Assembly: GCA_015680685.1 (NCBI GenBank)
Contig: MNCI01004505.1
Coordinates: 714,686 to 778,685, forward strand
DNA: 64,000 nt
Direction: 5' to 3'
From: Gnetum montanum
Taxonomy: Eukaryota; Streptophyta; Gnetopsida; Gnetales; Gnetaceae
Of the stretch, positions 45,684 to 56,599 are shown in pieces (the first letter of the stretch is position 1; the number at the start of each line of letters is the position of its first letter). A program made the position numbers and the translations under genes. The notes under the pieces were generated by a model. The model was not told the origin of the DNA. It did no database searches and saw only the letters and a list, made by a program, of their open reading frames with translations.

Positions 45684-45837
45684 TCTGTTCCTCACTCTGC
45701 CTTCGTTTGCAGATTTGAGATCTGACTTACAAATAATATCACCGATAAAGAAAAAAGAAAGTGGGTTGAACTTGTATAGAAATATATAAATAAATTAGTT
45801 CTAGTTCTAATCACACAAAAAAGGGAAGGAGGCGGTG

Positions 45838-46460
45838 TGTCAAACCCCAAAAATATCATTAATAAAAAAAAATTCAAAGGATGTCACATACTTAACGCTA
45901 AGTAGAGAACATGAAAAACAATATGGAAAGAAAAAAACTTTTCAACTTTAGAGGTGTTTACATAGGTGTACAACCTTGCAAATAATGCTTTAAACATTCA
46001 AGAGAGGAAAATTAAATAGAATGATCCTAGTCCTAACAACATTTACATCACTTTCAACATTTGTGCTTGAAATTAAAATAGGAAAAGGATTTCAATAGAA
46101 CACTTTAGAAAAATACTAACTTTTGTAGAAAAGGATGATTTAATAGAAATTGAAGGCATAAATTTTCCATCATATTCTCCATCATGACTAATTTTACATT
46201 GTGAGTCTTTACTATTAGCTATAGTTCATTTGTCAACATGATTTTTAGTCTTTGAGTTAATAGTTTCTTATTGGATAAGGAAAAATTTGTTTGATGAGCT
46301 ATTTGTGTAGTTTCATTGATACTTTTTGTAGTATAAAAAAAAACTATTCATTGAGCTATTTCTTTAGTTTCTTTACTGTTATTAAATCATTTTTGTCATT
46401 GACATTAATTTGATCTTTCATATCTTCAGCTTTAGATTGTCTTTTTCCATTTTCAACTTC
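45838..46460 (-). repeat. LINE-related dispersed repeat, copy 2
   Basis: Partner of 22340-22880, with the same order of blocks: 'accccaaaaatatcattaataaa', 'aacatttacatcactttcaacatttgtgcttgaa', 'aaaggatttca', 'actaacttttgtagaaaa' and 'agtttctttactgttattaaatca'. Sequence from about 46460 to 46702 belongs either to it or to the older gypsy element. Confidence 0.55.
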
Positions 46461-46707
46461 AATACATTGTTTCCAAGTTTGGAGTATATCAAGGTGGAGC
46501 AATAGCATTTTTGATTTTTAGCCAAGATGCAATAATCACCAATTAAAATAATGTTACTACATTTTTTTTATTTCAAAGTTTGTATAATGATTAAGCTTTT
46601 ATTATGTTCTAATTATGTATCACTACTAGGGAACCAATTTTTTTAGTTCCTTATTTAGTCTATTTTACTTGGATTGTTATCTTTTATTGGTTTGGTGCCT
46701 CAACCAT

Positions 46708-47562
46708 TGATGAGTGATGAGGTACCCCTACGTCCAACCATACGAATACGAGCGTTCACGCGCAATCCGGTCAAACTCCAAGGATTAAGTGCTTATGCAC
46801 CTACACAGAACAAGGATGAGTTATGCAGTCATTGTCTTCCCAAGCTTACTTGTAAGGCACAATTGTATGGTTAAGTAAACTTGAGGTGTATGATTTTTAT
46901 GTTTCTCTTTTATATTTTCTATCCTGGTCTCCTAAGTGTGTGCAATGGAAAGATTTAATTAACTAGTGGGTTTTGTAACTCTAATGTGAATAAAATCCTA
47001 ACACCAACATCCGTTCCCACTCTCCGAACACATCCTAAACCAGTGTAACACTACTAGGATTACCAAACGCTAATCGTTATTGGGTTACCAAGTGTTCCAC
47101 ATATGCTCAAAGTGGTTGTGCTGAGTGTGCTAATTCACTAGTAATTGATAATTAATAATTCTATGAAATAACATTAATTAACTATTGAAAGTATCAAATA
47201 ACAATAAATAACATGAAATGCAATAATTAAGCTATTCTGAATGTTGCAAGGTTTATCACAAAGTTTGCCTTTATTTTTGAACATAAGGTGTGCTCAAGTA
47301 TACAATGCTCGAATAAAGATTCGTTCACTTTATGACTCCTACTGCGGGCACTCAGAAATAATTCTAACTTTGGAAGGGAAAAACTGCCAGAGTTTGGCTA
47401 AGGGACTAAAAAGCTAATCCCCAAGACCAAGCGTCCCTGTCTCCTATTTATAGCCAATGAGACAGATTCTGACATCGCATGCCCGATATTAGTTGGTCCA
47501 TCCGATATCACGTATCCAATATCGAGGGTTTGATATCGAGGCACTTACTTGGTGACTCATCA
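46708..47562 (-). repeat. 3' LTR of the complete gypsy element
   Basis: Begins tgatgagtgatgagg, ends ggtgactcatca. TATA box (TATAAATA on minus) at 47445-47452; upstream of it in transcription sense lie several gatatc/aatatc words (about 47480-47540). Confidence 0.95.
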
Positions 47563-47570
47563 TACCCCCA
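47563..47570 (-). promoter_or_regulatory. Polypurine tract next to the 3' LTR
   Basis: On the minus strand GTGGGGGTA immediately precedes the LTR; the same tract follows the LTR at 60143. It primes plus-strand DNA synthesis. Confidence 0.85.
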
Positions 47571-49440
47571 CAACTGAATGAAAACTCGTCCTCGAGTTCC
47601 TTACAAAATATTAGGAAGGTATGGAATGACAGACTCAAAGTACCCGGTGAATGGATCAACAAACATATTACAGCATTGGTGTTCATAACCATTGTGGTGA
47701 ACACTATACATAGATGACATCCAAACCCTCATTTGATAGCTTGAAGAAAGAGAGAAAAGAAAATGAGGCGCGTTGCTGCCGATGTCAAAAATGTGCACAT
47801 CGTTGTTCATCCATGACCACATGACTAAGCGTGTTCCTTGCATCAATGCTCTAGATCCAGTCCATCCTAAGTGCTCCCTCCTATCCCAGTCCATTGTTCA
47901 TGTGATCGTCATCTGCACACACAACACAATCATGAATTAGCAAGGATAGATAAGATATAATGTAGTTGATACCTTGCCTCGATATGAAGCACATTGGCCA
48001 AGTTGTGGGTGTGGCAAATACTAGGTTAGAGGTTTGTAAGTGATAACTACCCAAGGTGTAGGGGTGAGATAAGTAATGGAATGGAAAAATTTGTGATAGG
48101 CCCCCACGACTAAGAGTGAACCTCCGGTAGCAATGGGATGGAAAATGAAAGAAAAAGGGAGGAATAACAACGGTGAAGCCAATAAATAAAAAACGGATGT
48201 CATGGGTGGGTTGAAATGAGAAATATTTGATTGCAAGAAATGTTTAAGGGAAAAGAACTTAATAATTGCACCAAAAAGAAATGCTAGTGGGTCCTCCCCA
48301 AAGTAGGCTCATGTCCTTTATGCCCTGACAAACCCACAAACCAAAGAGTCCGTAGGCTCTAGGAATGACATATGGAGATAATAGTTAAGAATTGATCCAC
48401 AAGAATTTACCAAAGAATAACAATGCACTAATCAAGATATAGACTAATCATAAAACTGGCAATGAGGTAGAATACGGGAAGCAATACGGAAAGAGAAGAG
48501 AGAATGGAATGGAATCCCGAAATCAAGGTTCTGTAAAGTCCCTTGTGTATTATGTGGTTAAGGTAACTTAATAAAATTCAGCCCAAAACTAACCACATCC
48601 AGTGACCTTGCATCAACACACTTGACCAACCCATCCTCCTGAAGCAACAAGAATGCTTCCACAAAGAAACCACCATTCCAAAAAGAGAAGAATAGAGAAG
48701 CAAGAAGTGAGAAAGGGCCTTAGTTAGAAGGAACCTTCAGGCATGGGTAACATGTCTTTCCAGTGCCATAACCATTGCTTGTAGCCCATATTCCTTTATT
48801 ATGTCTAAGGGGTGTGCTTTGAATTCCCACTAGTTTTTTTTTGTGAGAACCATACCATGCAAAGACTTATTTGATTCATTCAACTTCCTGATATTAGTTG
48901 ATAGCAGAATGGTGAAAAACCTATGAAAAACATCCAAGTACCTAAGAGAATAGCTAGCACAAATGCGTCAAATCCCCTTGAGGTCACACCCTTTTCAATC
49001 CATTTGAATCTTTCCTTGGTTTGAAGAATACTAAGCCACCAATTCATTAATAGGTTTGCTTAGAAAAAGAGACAGTACATTTTCAAAACAAAGGGAGATC
49101 ATAAAGTTGAATGGATGAATGGATGATGTGGACTCATTGCTTGTTTTATCAAAAGAAACCATATCTTAGCATCAACATTAAAAGTTAAAGGTAAAAACCA
49201 AACATTAGCAATCAACACTATGATAGTACAACCCATCATCATAAGCACTTATTATATGACGAGTGAGAATAAATCAAACAAAAGGTATAGAGAAAAAATA
49301 GTAAAAATGTTAATGATGGTGTAAAACAAAAATGTGTAAAACAAAAAAGACAAAAGAAATTGAGGGCTTAGAATAATTAGCATTAGTGGCCATCTCCTCC
49401 ATGACTGAGTTGGAAGGAGGAGACCCGAAATAATGAACAA
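47571..49440 (-). other. Non-coding 3' region of the complete gypsy element
   Basis: About 1.9 kb between integrase and the 3' LTR. It has a close counterpart in the third element (60150-62080: 'gtgggtcctccccaaag', 'atgccctgaca', 'ggtgtgctttgaattcc'). Short ORFs do not agree between the two copies, so I treat it as non-coding and see no env-like gene. Confidence 0.7.
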
Positions 49441-49449
49441 GGTTGTCCA

Positions 49450-50560
49450 TCAATAGAGGTAGTGTTAGTACTGGTCGTTTTGGGCTCATGGAAAGGTTTG
49501 GTTTGCTAGATTTTGATCAATAATTTCTTATCTAGGCTTCCAAGTTTATAGATCATCATGGCCCCTGAAGGAAAAGTTTCATGAATGATATAAGGTCCTT
49601 CCCATAGTGTTTGAAATTTAGTTCATTGTGGCACATGTGCAAGATTCCAATAAAGAACCCTATCTCCTGGTTGGTATTTCACTTTCCTAATTCATAGGTT
49701 ATGATGTTTCTTATTGAAGGCCTTGTGCAATTCGTTGGATGATAGGGTGGCTAATCGATTTTCATCTAGCAAGTTAAGATTCATTAACCATTCTTTCTAT
49801 GCTAGATTGAGGTCAAGGTTAAGGTCACATGCTGTAGATAGTGTACAGAGCTCAGCTTGGATAGGAAGTGTTGGAAGTTTACCATACACTAACTCATAGG
49901 GAGAGTAGCCTATAGGGATTTTCCATGTGGAGCAGTAGGCCCAAAGAGCATCGTTCAATTTGGTGCTCCAGTCTCACCTATATTTGCTAATGGCTCATGT
50001 CAAGATTTTTTTGATTTCCCTATTAGTGACTTCAGCTTGACCATTCGCTTAAGGATGATATGGTGTAGTCAATTTATGCTCAACTCCTAAGAGTTGTATC
50101 AACTTCCAAAAAGTTGCACCTATAAAATGTGTACCATTATCAAAAATAAGTGCACGAGGCATACCAAACCTGTTTATGATTTGTTGTTGAACAAATCGTG
50201 CAGTGGTAGATGATGTACAGTTAGTAATGATGCCTGCTTCTACCCATTTTGTGAAAAAGTCAACAGCAACAACAATGTATGCTTTTCCATTGGAAATTGG
50301 TGTAATAGGCCCCATAAAATCAATACCCCATATATCAAAGGGTTCTAAGGGTTGAATCCATTGCTTTGGACCCTCCATTCGAGTAGATATTCCCCCATCA
50401 CGTTGGCAGCGCTCACAAGATTGGACAAAATGATGGGTGTCCCTAAATAATGTAGGCCAATAATATCTTGCAAGCAAGATTTTAATGGTTGTTCATCTCC
50501 CAACGTAATGACCCCCACAAGGGCCCTCATGAGCATCTTGGAGAACTCATAATTGATCTA
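49450..50560 (-). pseudogene. Integrase of the complete gypsy element
   Basis: Zinc-binding part 'DAHEGPCGGHYVGR' and 'SCERCQRDG'; core 'GIDFMGPITPISNGKAY' (first D), 'ALIFDNGTHFIG' (second D), 'ANGQAEVTNREI' (catalytic E, near 50020); C-terminal 'PYELVYGKLPTLP' and GPY/F motif 'TLWEGPYIIHETFPSG' near 49600. All three acidic residues survive, but stops interrupt it, for example just after 'TTPYHP' at 50046. The longest open piece is 50049-50477. Confidence 0.9.
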
Positions 50561-51130
50561 CGTTAGGAACACACCATCGGACCAAGCCATCAGAACACAC
50601 CTTGTAAAGGTGTTCGTTGATTTCCATGAAATGTTTGACTCGGTGGAGAAATTGTTGTTTCTTTCTAACATCCAGCCCTTGTGGTGTTTCTTGTGTGAGA
50701 AGATAAGTAAGAATGCTACTGTACCAATTGTATCTATGGGTGATTAATTGTTTATTACACCTACAAAGAGGAGTTCATTAGGGAAGCGATCAGAAATTGG
50801 GTATTCATCCTCTTTATTGTCCCATCGCAACTGAGATAAATGATTGGCAATAACATTCTCAGTACCTTTACGATCGACCATTGTAAGATCAAACTCTTGC
50901 AAGATCACGAGCCATCATATAATGTGAGGGCTCACTATTGGTTTATTCATAAAGAATCAAATAACACTATGATCTGTACGTACAAATACCTTATAGCCTA
51001 ATACATAGTGCCTAAATTTTTCTAATGCAAACACCACGGCCATTAACTCTTTTTCTGTTGTGGTATAGTTGAGTTGTGCACCAGAAATACTTTGACTTGC
51101 ACAGTGAATGTAATAGGGACATTTTTTATC
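50561..51130 (-). pseudogene. RNase H of the complete gypsy element
   Basis: 'YYIHCASQSISGAQLNYTTT', 'EKELMAVVFALEKFRHYVLG' and 'VFVRTDHSVI' then a stop, then 'LVILQEFDLTMVDRKGTENV'. It links RT to integrase in the normal order. Confidence 0.85.
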
Positions 51131-52450
51131 ATCTAACTATGTAAGTATAGCTCTTAAAGAAAAATTGGGCATGTTAGTCATTATATGGAACAGTCTAGAC
51201 CAATCAAGGGCTTGTAGAATGGATGTTTCTATAAGCTTCTGCTTCAAGGTTTGGAAAGCTAGCTCACATTCCTTGGTCCATTCAAAGGATATGTCCTTTT
51301 TCATTAATTCCACCAACGGTTTTACAATCTTCAAAAAGTTCTCAATGAAATGTCTATAATAGCCAGTATGTCCAAGGAATGATTGGACATCTTTTATAGT
51401 TTCAGGTTGATGAGTGATTCCTTGGATGACTTTAATTTTTTCGGGATCTACCTCCATCCCCGTTTGTGAAATTTTATGCCCTAATACAATGCCCTATTGG
51501 ACCATTAAGTGGCTTTTCTGCTAATTAAGCCTTAGGTTGGTTTCAACACATTATTTTAGTACTTGCTCTAATCAATCCAATGCTTGTTCAAAGTCCACTT
51601 CGTAGGTGGAGAAATCGTCTATAAAAACCTCCACACCATTCCCTATTTGCTGCTGAAATATACTAAGAACTAGACATTGAAATGTTGCTGGAGCATTGCA
51701 CAAGCCAAACAACATCTGCCTATATGCAAATGTTCCCCAAGGACTTGTGAATGTAGTTTTGGCTTGGTCTTCTAGTGCTATTTGGATTTGATTGTACCCA
51801 CTATAACCGTCCAAAAAACTATAATAACAATTCCCTACAATGGTATCTAAGACTTGGTCAACGAATGGCAATGGGAAATTATCTTTAAATGTTGCCATGT
51901 TTAATAGCCTAAAGTCTATACACACCCTCCATTTACCACCTTTTTAAGGCCCAATGACTAATGGACTAACCCATTTAGTGTCAACAATGGGATAGATGAA
52001 CCCAGCCTTTAGAAGTTGTTCAATTTCTTCTTTAACTACTTGCTTAAGCTTTGGGTTCAGTCATCTTTGTAGTAGTTGTTGAGGCTTTACAAAGGGATCA
52101 GTGTAAATTCTATGTTGGCATATCCTAGGATCTATTCCGGTTAATTCGGGATATGACCAAGCAAAGGCTTCTAACCATTTTTTTATCATCTTCAGCAAGC
52201 TTTCTTTTTGTTGAGGAGTAAGCTTAGCATTAAGAATTACTAGTTTTCCATTATTGAGAAATGCATACTCCATATTGGTGGGCAACGATTTTAATTCAAG
52301 GGGCTCTTGCTTAAACTTCTTAGGGATTTCCAACTTCCCCCAGTTGATATTTTCGGTGTCAGTACTTGGAAGTTGGTGATGGACTTGCTCTAATTTATCT
52401 ATGCTATCGATATAGGTACAAGTCAAGCCCTCAGTTGGTTCCATGCATAA
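51131..52450 (-). pseudogene. Reverse transcriptase of the complete gypsy element
   Basis: N-terminal part at 52061-52444 ('LTPQQKESLLKMIKKWLEAF', 'GIDPRICQHRIY'), palm at 51572-51925 ('MCIDFRLLNMATFKDNFPLP', 'YSFLDGYSGYNQI', 'LCNAPATFQ', catalytic 'VFIDDF'), thumb/connection at 51137-51457 ('SFLGHTGYYRHFIENF'). The catalytic DD is kept, but the frame is broken between the pieces by stops. Confidence 0.9.
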
Positions 52451-52489
52451 AGTTGAATTGCTCTCTAGATCAGTTGTTAGCCACTAGGT

Positions 52490-53610
52490 GCCTTTCTATC
52501 TTGTGGCTGCTGCATATAGGCATCTCTGTATGTTAGTTACTTGTGCACATTGGTTGCATGCAGGCAATCTTAAGCATTGTACAGACCAGAACTTCTGCAT
52601 GCAGTTGCACCCTGTGTCATTGTATGCGATGCATGGAACTTTCTTCTTCTCGATCTTTCCAAATGCATTTTCGTTTGATATCTCTAGGGAAAGATCACAT
52701 ATTCCTAGGCACGCATCAATCGTACTTAGCCATGCTCTTCCCATTATGATTGGAAAGTTTCCCTTACAGTTGTTCACTTGGATTACTAGGAAATTGGCTA
52801 GATACGACCACCACAAACAGTGGTGACAATGTCCTCCACTAGTCCCAATGGAATAGTGATGGATTGGTCTACCAATTCTAAATAGATGTTACTCTTCTTT
52901 AGCGGAGGCAGGTTCCAAGCTTTGTACATTTCTTGAGAGATTAAGTTAACACCAGAACCTAAATCTAAAAGAGCTTTGCAAGGCTCATTTTTAGTGATTT
53001 GCAAATATATAAGAGGACTTCCAAGATCAGAGAATTTACTAGGAAGATGGCCAGCTTTAATCCAATCAGTGATGGTATGGGTTAACATAACAGTGTGCGT
53101 TGAGTGCGATTTTTGATTTGAAGAAAGCTTTGAAGATTTAAATGATGATAAGGCGTTTGGATAATTAGCCGCTTGTGGTTGTAAGGACTTGGTTGGTCTA
53201 TTGGTTTTAAAAAACGGTCTTCTTTGATCGATTGTTTGAACTAGTAGTAGGTTGAAGATTGATAGCCCTTGTAGCATTACGTTGTTGGGGCTGGGCAGGA
53301 AGCTTACCTTGCATACTTGGAGTAGGTGGTAATGGAGCCAAGGGTGGAAGAGATGCAGATAAATGAGAAGGATAGTACGTATGTGGAGCATCACCTCGAG
53401 AAGAAGAAGTTCTATAGTACTTGGGGGTCTAATAGTAAGGTTGAAGAGTAATGTGACTAGGAGAGTCACGTGGAGAGATTGGCTGCTAAACGTAATACCC
53501 ATATGGGTAAGGTTGATGGTAAGGGTACTATTGACGTGATGGTGGCATTCCCCATGATTGTGGGTGTTGCCACTGTTGATACTATTCATTCGATTGTGGT
53601 GGAGCTCCAC
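52490..53610 (-). pseudogene. Protease region of the complete gypsy element
   Basis: 52798-53610 is open and ends with 'CKALLDLGSGVNLISQEMYK', the aspartic protease active-site region. 52496-52816 continues in another frame with 'FLVIQVNNCKGNFPIIMGRA', the flap/C-terminal part. The frameshift falls near 52800. Confidence 0.8.
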
Positions 53611-55603
53611 TCGGATAATATGTCAAGGGTTGGTGAAACTGCCTTGGGTTACCTTGAGGATAAGTTAACCTTCTGGGTGTTTATCATCTATTTAATTGTG
53701 GGTTTATTGCATACATTCCAGAATCTTGCAAATGTGACACCACTGGGCATCATCCCTTAGGATGGTCGTATTGGCAAATCTCATGTCCACCATCATCGTT
53801 CATGTCTAAATCCACAACCTCTTCAATGATGGCAACCTTGCCCTTACCCTTGTTACGTGCATACTTAGTTTCTCTCTTAATCACTACTTTGTTCTCTAGA
53901 CTCCTCTACTACTTTTAGGATAGTCTGAAATTTGTCATCTAGGGAGTTCCACATTTGATCCACCTTTGCTGATACTTCTGATGCAAATTTTTGAATGGGC
54001 AAAGTTTTTCTATTAACCATCTCTTCAAGTGGTGACTCTTCTTTATCTTTAAAAAATATAATTTCCTTCTTTTAGAGGGAAGGATCTCTGTTGTACTCCT
54101 CTGCACTTTCTCTTTTCCTCAACTCACCTTCCTTCTTGGCAACTTGCTCCAACAATCTTTGTATTTGATGGGCTCTAAGCTTGGATAACCTTCCTTGGGC
54201 ATAAGTCCCAAGGGTTCTTCGCATTTTGTACCAAAGCCCATCCACAAGATGGCGTAGTTGTTTCTTTTGTGAGTAACCATGGCTAGGGCAACGATGTAAT
54301 AATGAATAATATCGACCCATGGCAGCATCCAAGGTTTCATGTCCTCCTTGTTTCTATCCTTGGATTTGCTTACGTAGGTTGGACACTTAGGAGTACATTT
54401 GATACTTATCATTGAATAGCTTTAACATGGTACTCCATCAACGAATGGATTCCAATTCTAAGGACCAGTACTAGCTTTCTACTTCCTTGATCAGTGTTCG
54501 TGGAAATAGCTTTAGCTTTTGCCACTCATTTTGTATGTTTTTCAAGGCACATGTGTCATGGAATGCTTGCAAATGGTTTTGAGGATTAGCATTGTATCCC
54601 CCTTCAAATCATGGGATGTTATGCATGTCTAGTCTTTTAATCCTATTGTCTTTTTGGTGCCTTGTTGGGATCCTAACAGCCTCTATTATATCTAACATAC
54701 TTTGGGTGGCGAGTAGGGGTTCATTGTGATCATGCTGTCTATGGTGTCTATGATGCCTATGTTGTTTCCTAGTCTCCCTTCTTTCATGATGTTCTCTTTG
54801 GAATGCCCTCGTCCCCTTTCTCGACTATTTTGTTTATGATTTCTATTTTTCTTACCCTTGTCCTCATGGTCTTTCCCTTTGTGACTACGTTCAGATCCCA
54901 AAGGAGAGGGGGAAGAAGATGATGGAGGTGAAGAGGAAGGAGGACTAGCACCATGATGGTGTCTGTCACCTTCTTTTTGGTGGTCGCAACCTCAGTCGCG
55001 ATTACAATAGGAATGTCTGTCATTGTCATGTGTTTGTATTCCTTTTCCAAATCCTTTGTGTCCGTTGGTACTAGAACCTAGATTATGAATAGTTGAGTGA
55101 AGATTCTAGTACCCAACTTCTTGACCGAAGTCAACGAGAGGAACATCGTTTTGTGGAAAACCTCCTGAGACAAGTTCACCACCGTCATTTTCACTTATGA
55201 CATATGGGACATCTTGAGACCACTTTCCCTTCACAAATTTGTAATGTCTTTCCTATTGTAGATCCCTCTGGCGTTGTGCCTCTGTGGGTTGATAATCTCT
55301 CAAATCTTGCTCATGCACAATGTACTCTAACTGTAAGTGCTGCATACCAATTCATGTGAGAGCACGAAGAAGCATGCTCGGAATCAAGAAATTAGGAGGT
55401 AACACTATGTTACCTTCTAAATCACGCCATCGTAGCTGTTCATCCTAGTGGAGGATAAAGGTAAATTCTTGTACATACTCATCAGGATGAGCGTATACCA
55501 TGCGAAACTGTTTGGGCACTAGTGGATCATCATGTGCACCTCACCTTCGATTGTTCATGGTGTCGGACCTAGTTGGTGAAGCACTCTCATAAGAAGGAGA
55601 CAT
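53611..55603 (-). pseudogene. Gag of the complete gypsy element
   Basis: Starts at ATG 55603 (MSPSYESASPTRSD). The first 304 codons stay in one frame but carry six stops, at codons 21, 53, 84, 117, 166 and 204. The frame then shifts near 54700 and the capsid-like part follows ('LKLFPRTLIKEVES', 'KQGGHETLDAAMGRYYSLL', 'LGTYAQGRLSKLRAHQ'). A zinc-knuckle-like 'HEICQYDHPKG' lies near 53770. The basic stretch 'NRNHKQNSRERGRGHSKEN' may bind RNA. Confidence 0.8.
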
Positions 55604-55720
55604 GATTGATTATTCAGTGTGTGATACCATTTTATGGTCATTGTAGTATATTTAACTTTAAGGGTTTGTTCCAATGATGGAAGGATTTCCTAAGTTCTAA
55701 TCAGCGAACAAACAACAAAA

Positions 55721-55738
55721 TCCCTGGCAACGGTGCCA
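55721..55738 (-). promoter_or_regulatory. Primer binding site, tRNA-Asp type
   Basis: Minus strand TGGCACCGTTGCCAGGGA, one base inside the 5' LTR. It differs at two positions from the complement of the plant tRNA-Asp(GTC) 3' end, TGGCGCCGTTGCCGGGGA, as I recall it; both differences are transitions. Confidence 0.88.
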
Positions 55739-55739
55739 A

Positions 55740-56594
55740 TGATGAGTAGCAAGGTACCTCTACTCCCAACCATATGAATACGAGCATTCATGTGCGATCC
55801 AATCGAACTCCAAAGATTAAGTGCTTATGCACCTATACAAAACAAGGATGAATTATGTAGTCATTGTCTTCCCAAGCTTACTTGTAAGGCACAATTGTAT
55901 GATTAAGTAAACTTGAGGTGTATGATTTTTATGTTTTTCTTTTATATTTTCTATATTGGTCTTCTAAGTGTGTGCAATGAAAAGATTTAATTAACTAGTG
56001 GGTTTTATAACTATAATGTGAGTAAAATCCTAACACCAGCATCCATTCCCACTTTCTGGACACATCCTGAACCAGTGCAACACTACTGGGATTACCAAAC
56101 GCTAATCGTTACTAGGTTACCAAGTGTTCCATGTATGCTTGAAGTGGTCATGCTGAGTGTGCTAATTCATTAGTAATTGATAATTAATAATTTTGTAAAA
56201 TAACATTAATTAACTATTGAAAGCATTAAATAACAATAAATAACATGAAATGCAATAATTAAGCTATTCCAAATGTTGCAAGGTTTATCACAAAGTTCAT
56301 CTTTATTTCTCGACACAAGGTGTGATCAAGTACACAATGCTCAAATAAAGATCTGTTCACTTTATGACTCCTACTGCGGGCACTCAAAAATAATTCTAAC
56401 TTTGGAAGGGAAAAACTACAAAAGTTTGGCTAAGGGACTAAAAAGCTAATCCCCAAGACCAAGTGCCCCTATCTCCTATTTATAGCCAATGAGACAGGTT
56501 CTGACATCACATGCCTGATATCGGTTGGCCCATTTGATATTGCGTATCTGATATCGAGGGTTTGATATCGAGGTGCTTACTTGGTAACTCATCA
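55740..56594 (-). repeat. 5' LTR of the complete gypsy element
   Basis: Same length as the 3' LTR. TATA box TATAAATA at 56484-56477, about 110 bp from the LTR start, so U3 is very short. Three GATATC and one GATATT lie between the LTR start and the TATA box. Confidence 0.95.
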
Positions 56595-56599
56595 ACCAT

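Larger units (their letters stand above)
40703..45830 (-). mobile_element. Near full-length L1-type LINE with ORF1 and ORF2
   Basis: On the minus strand: 5' leader with a 56-bp tandem repeat (45572-45683), ORF1 (to 44839), linker, ORF2 (endonuclease, RT, zf-RVT; ends 40885) and a 3' UTR of about 180 bp. No poly(A) or target duplication can be read, because the 3' end meets the G-run and N at 40702. A run of 214 N (44231-44444) hides the start of ORF2. Only two premature stops were seen in the visible ORF2, so it is a relatively young insertion. Confidence 0.85.
46708..56594 (-). mobile_element. Complete Ty3/gypsy LTR retrotransposon, target duplication ACCAT
   Basis: Two LTRs of exactly 855 bp (46708-47562 and 55740-56594) both begin TGATGAGT and end ACTCATCA on the + strand. 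ACCAT flanks at 46703-46707 and 56595-56599. Primer site at 55721-55738 and polypurine tract at 47563-47570 fix the minus orientation. Internal order is gag, protease, RT, RNase H, integrase, then about 1.9 kb non-coding. All coding parts carry stops. LTRs differ at roughly 85 positions by my count (about 90% identity), mostly transitions, so the insertion is old. Gene order, tRNA-Asp primer and long 3' region suit the Athila/Tat side of gypsy. Confidence 0.95.

Noticed and set aside
47571-49440. Env-like gene between integrase and 3' LTR
   Set aside because: Short frames here are not shared with the matching region of the third element, and no signal peptide plus transmembrane arrangement is convincing.
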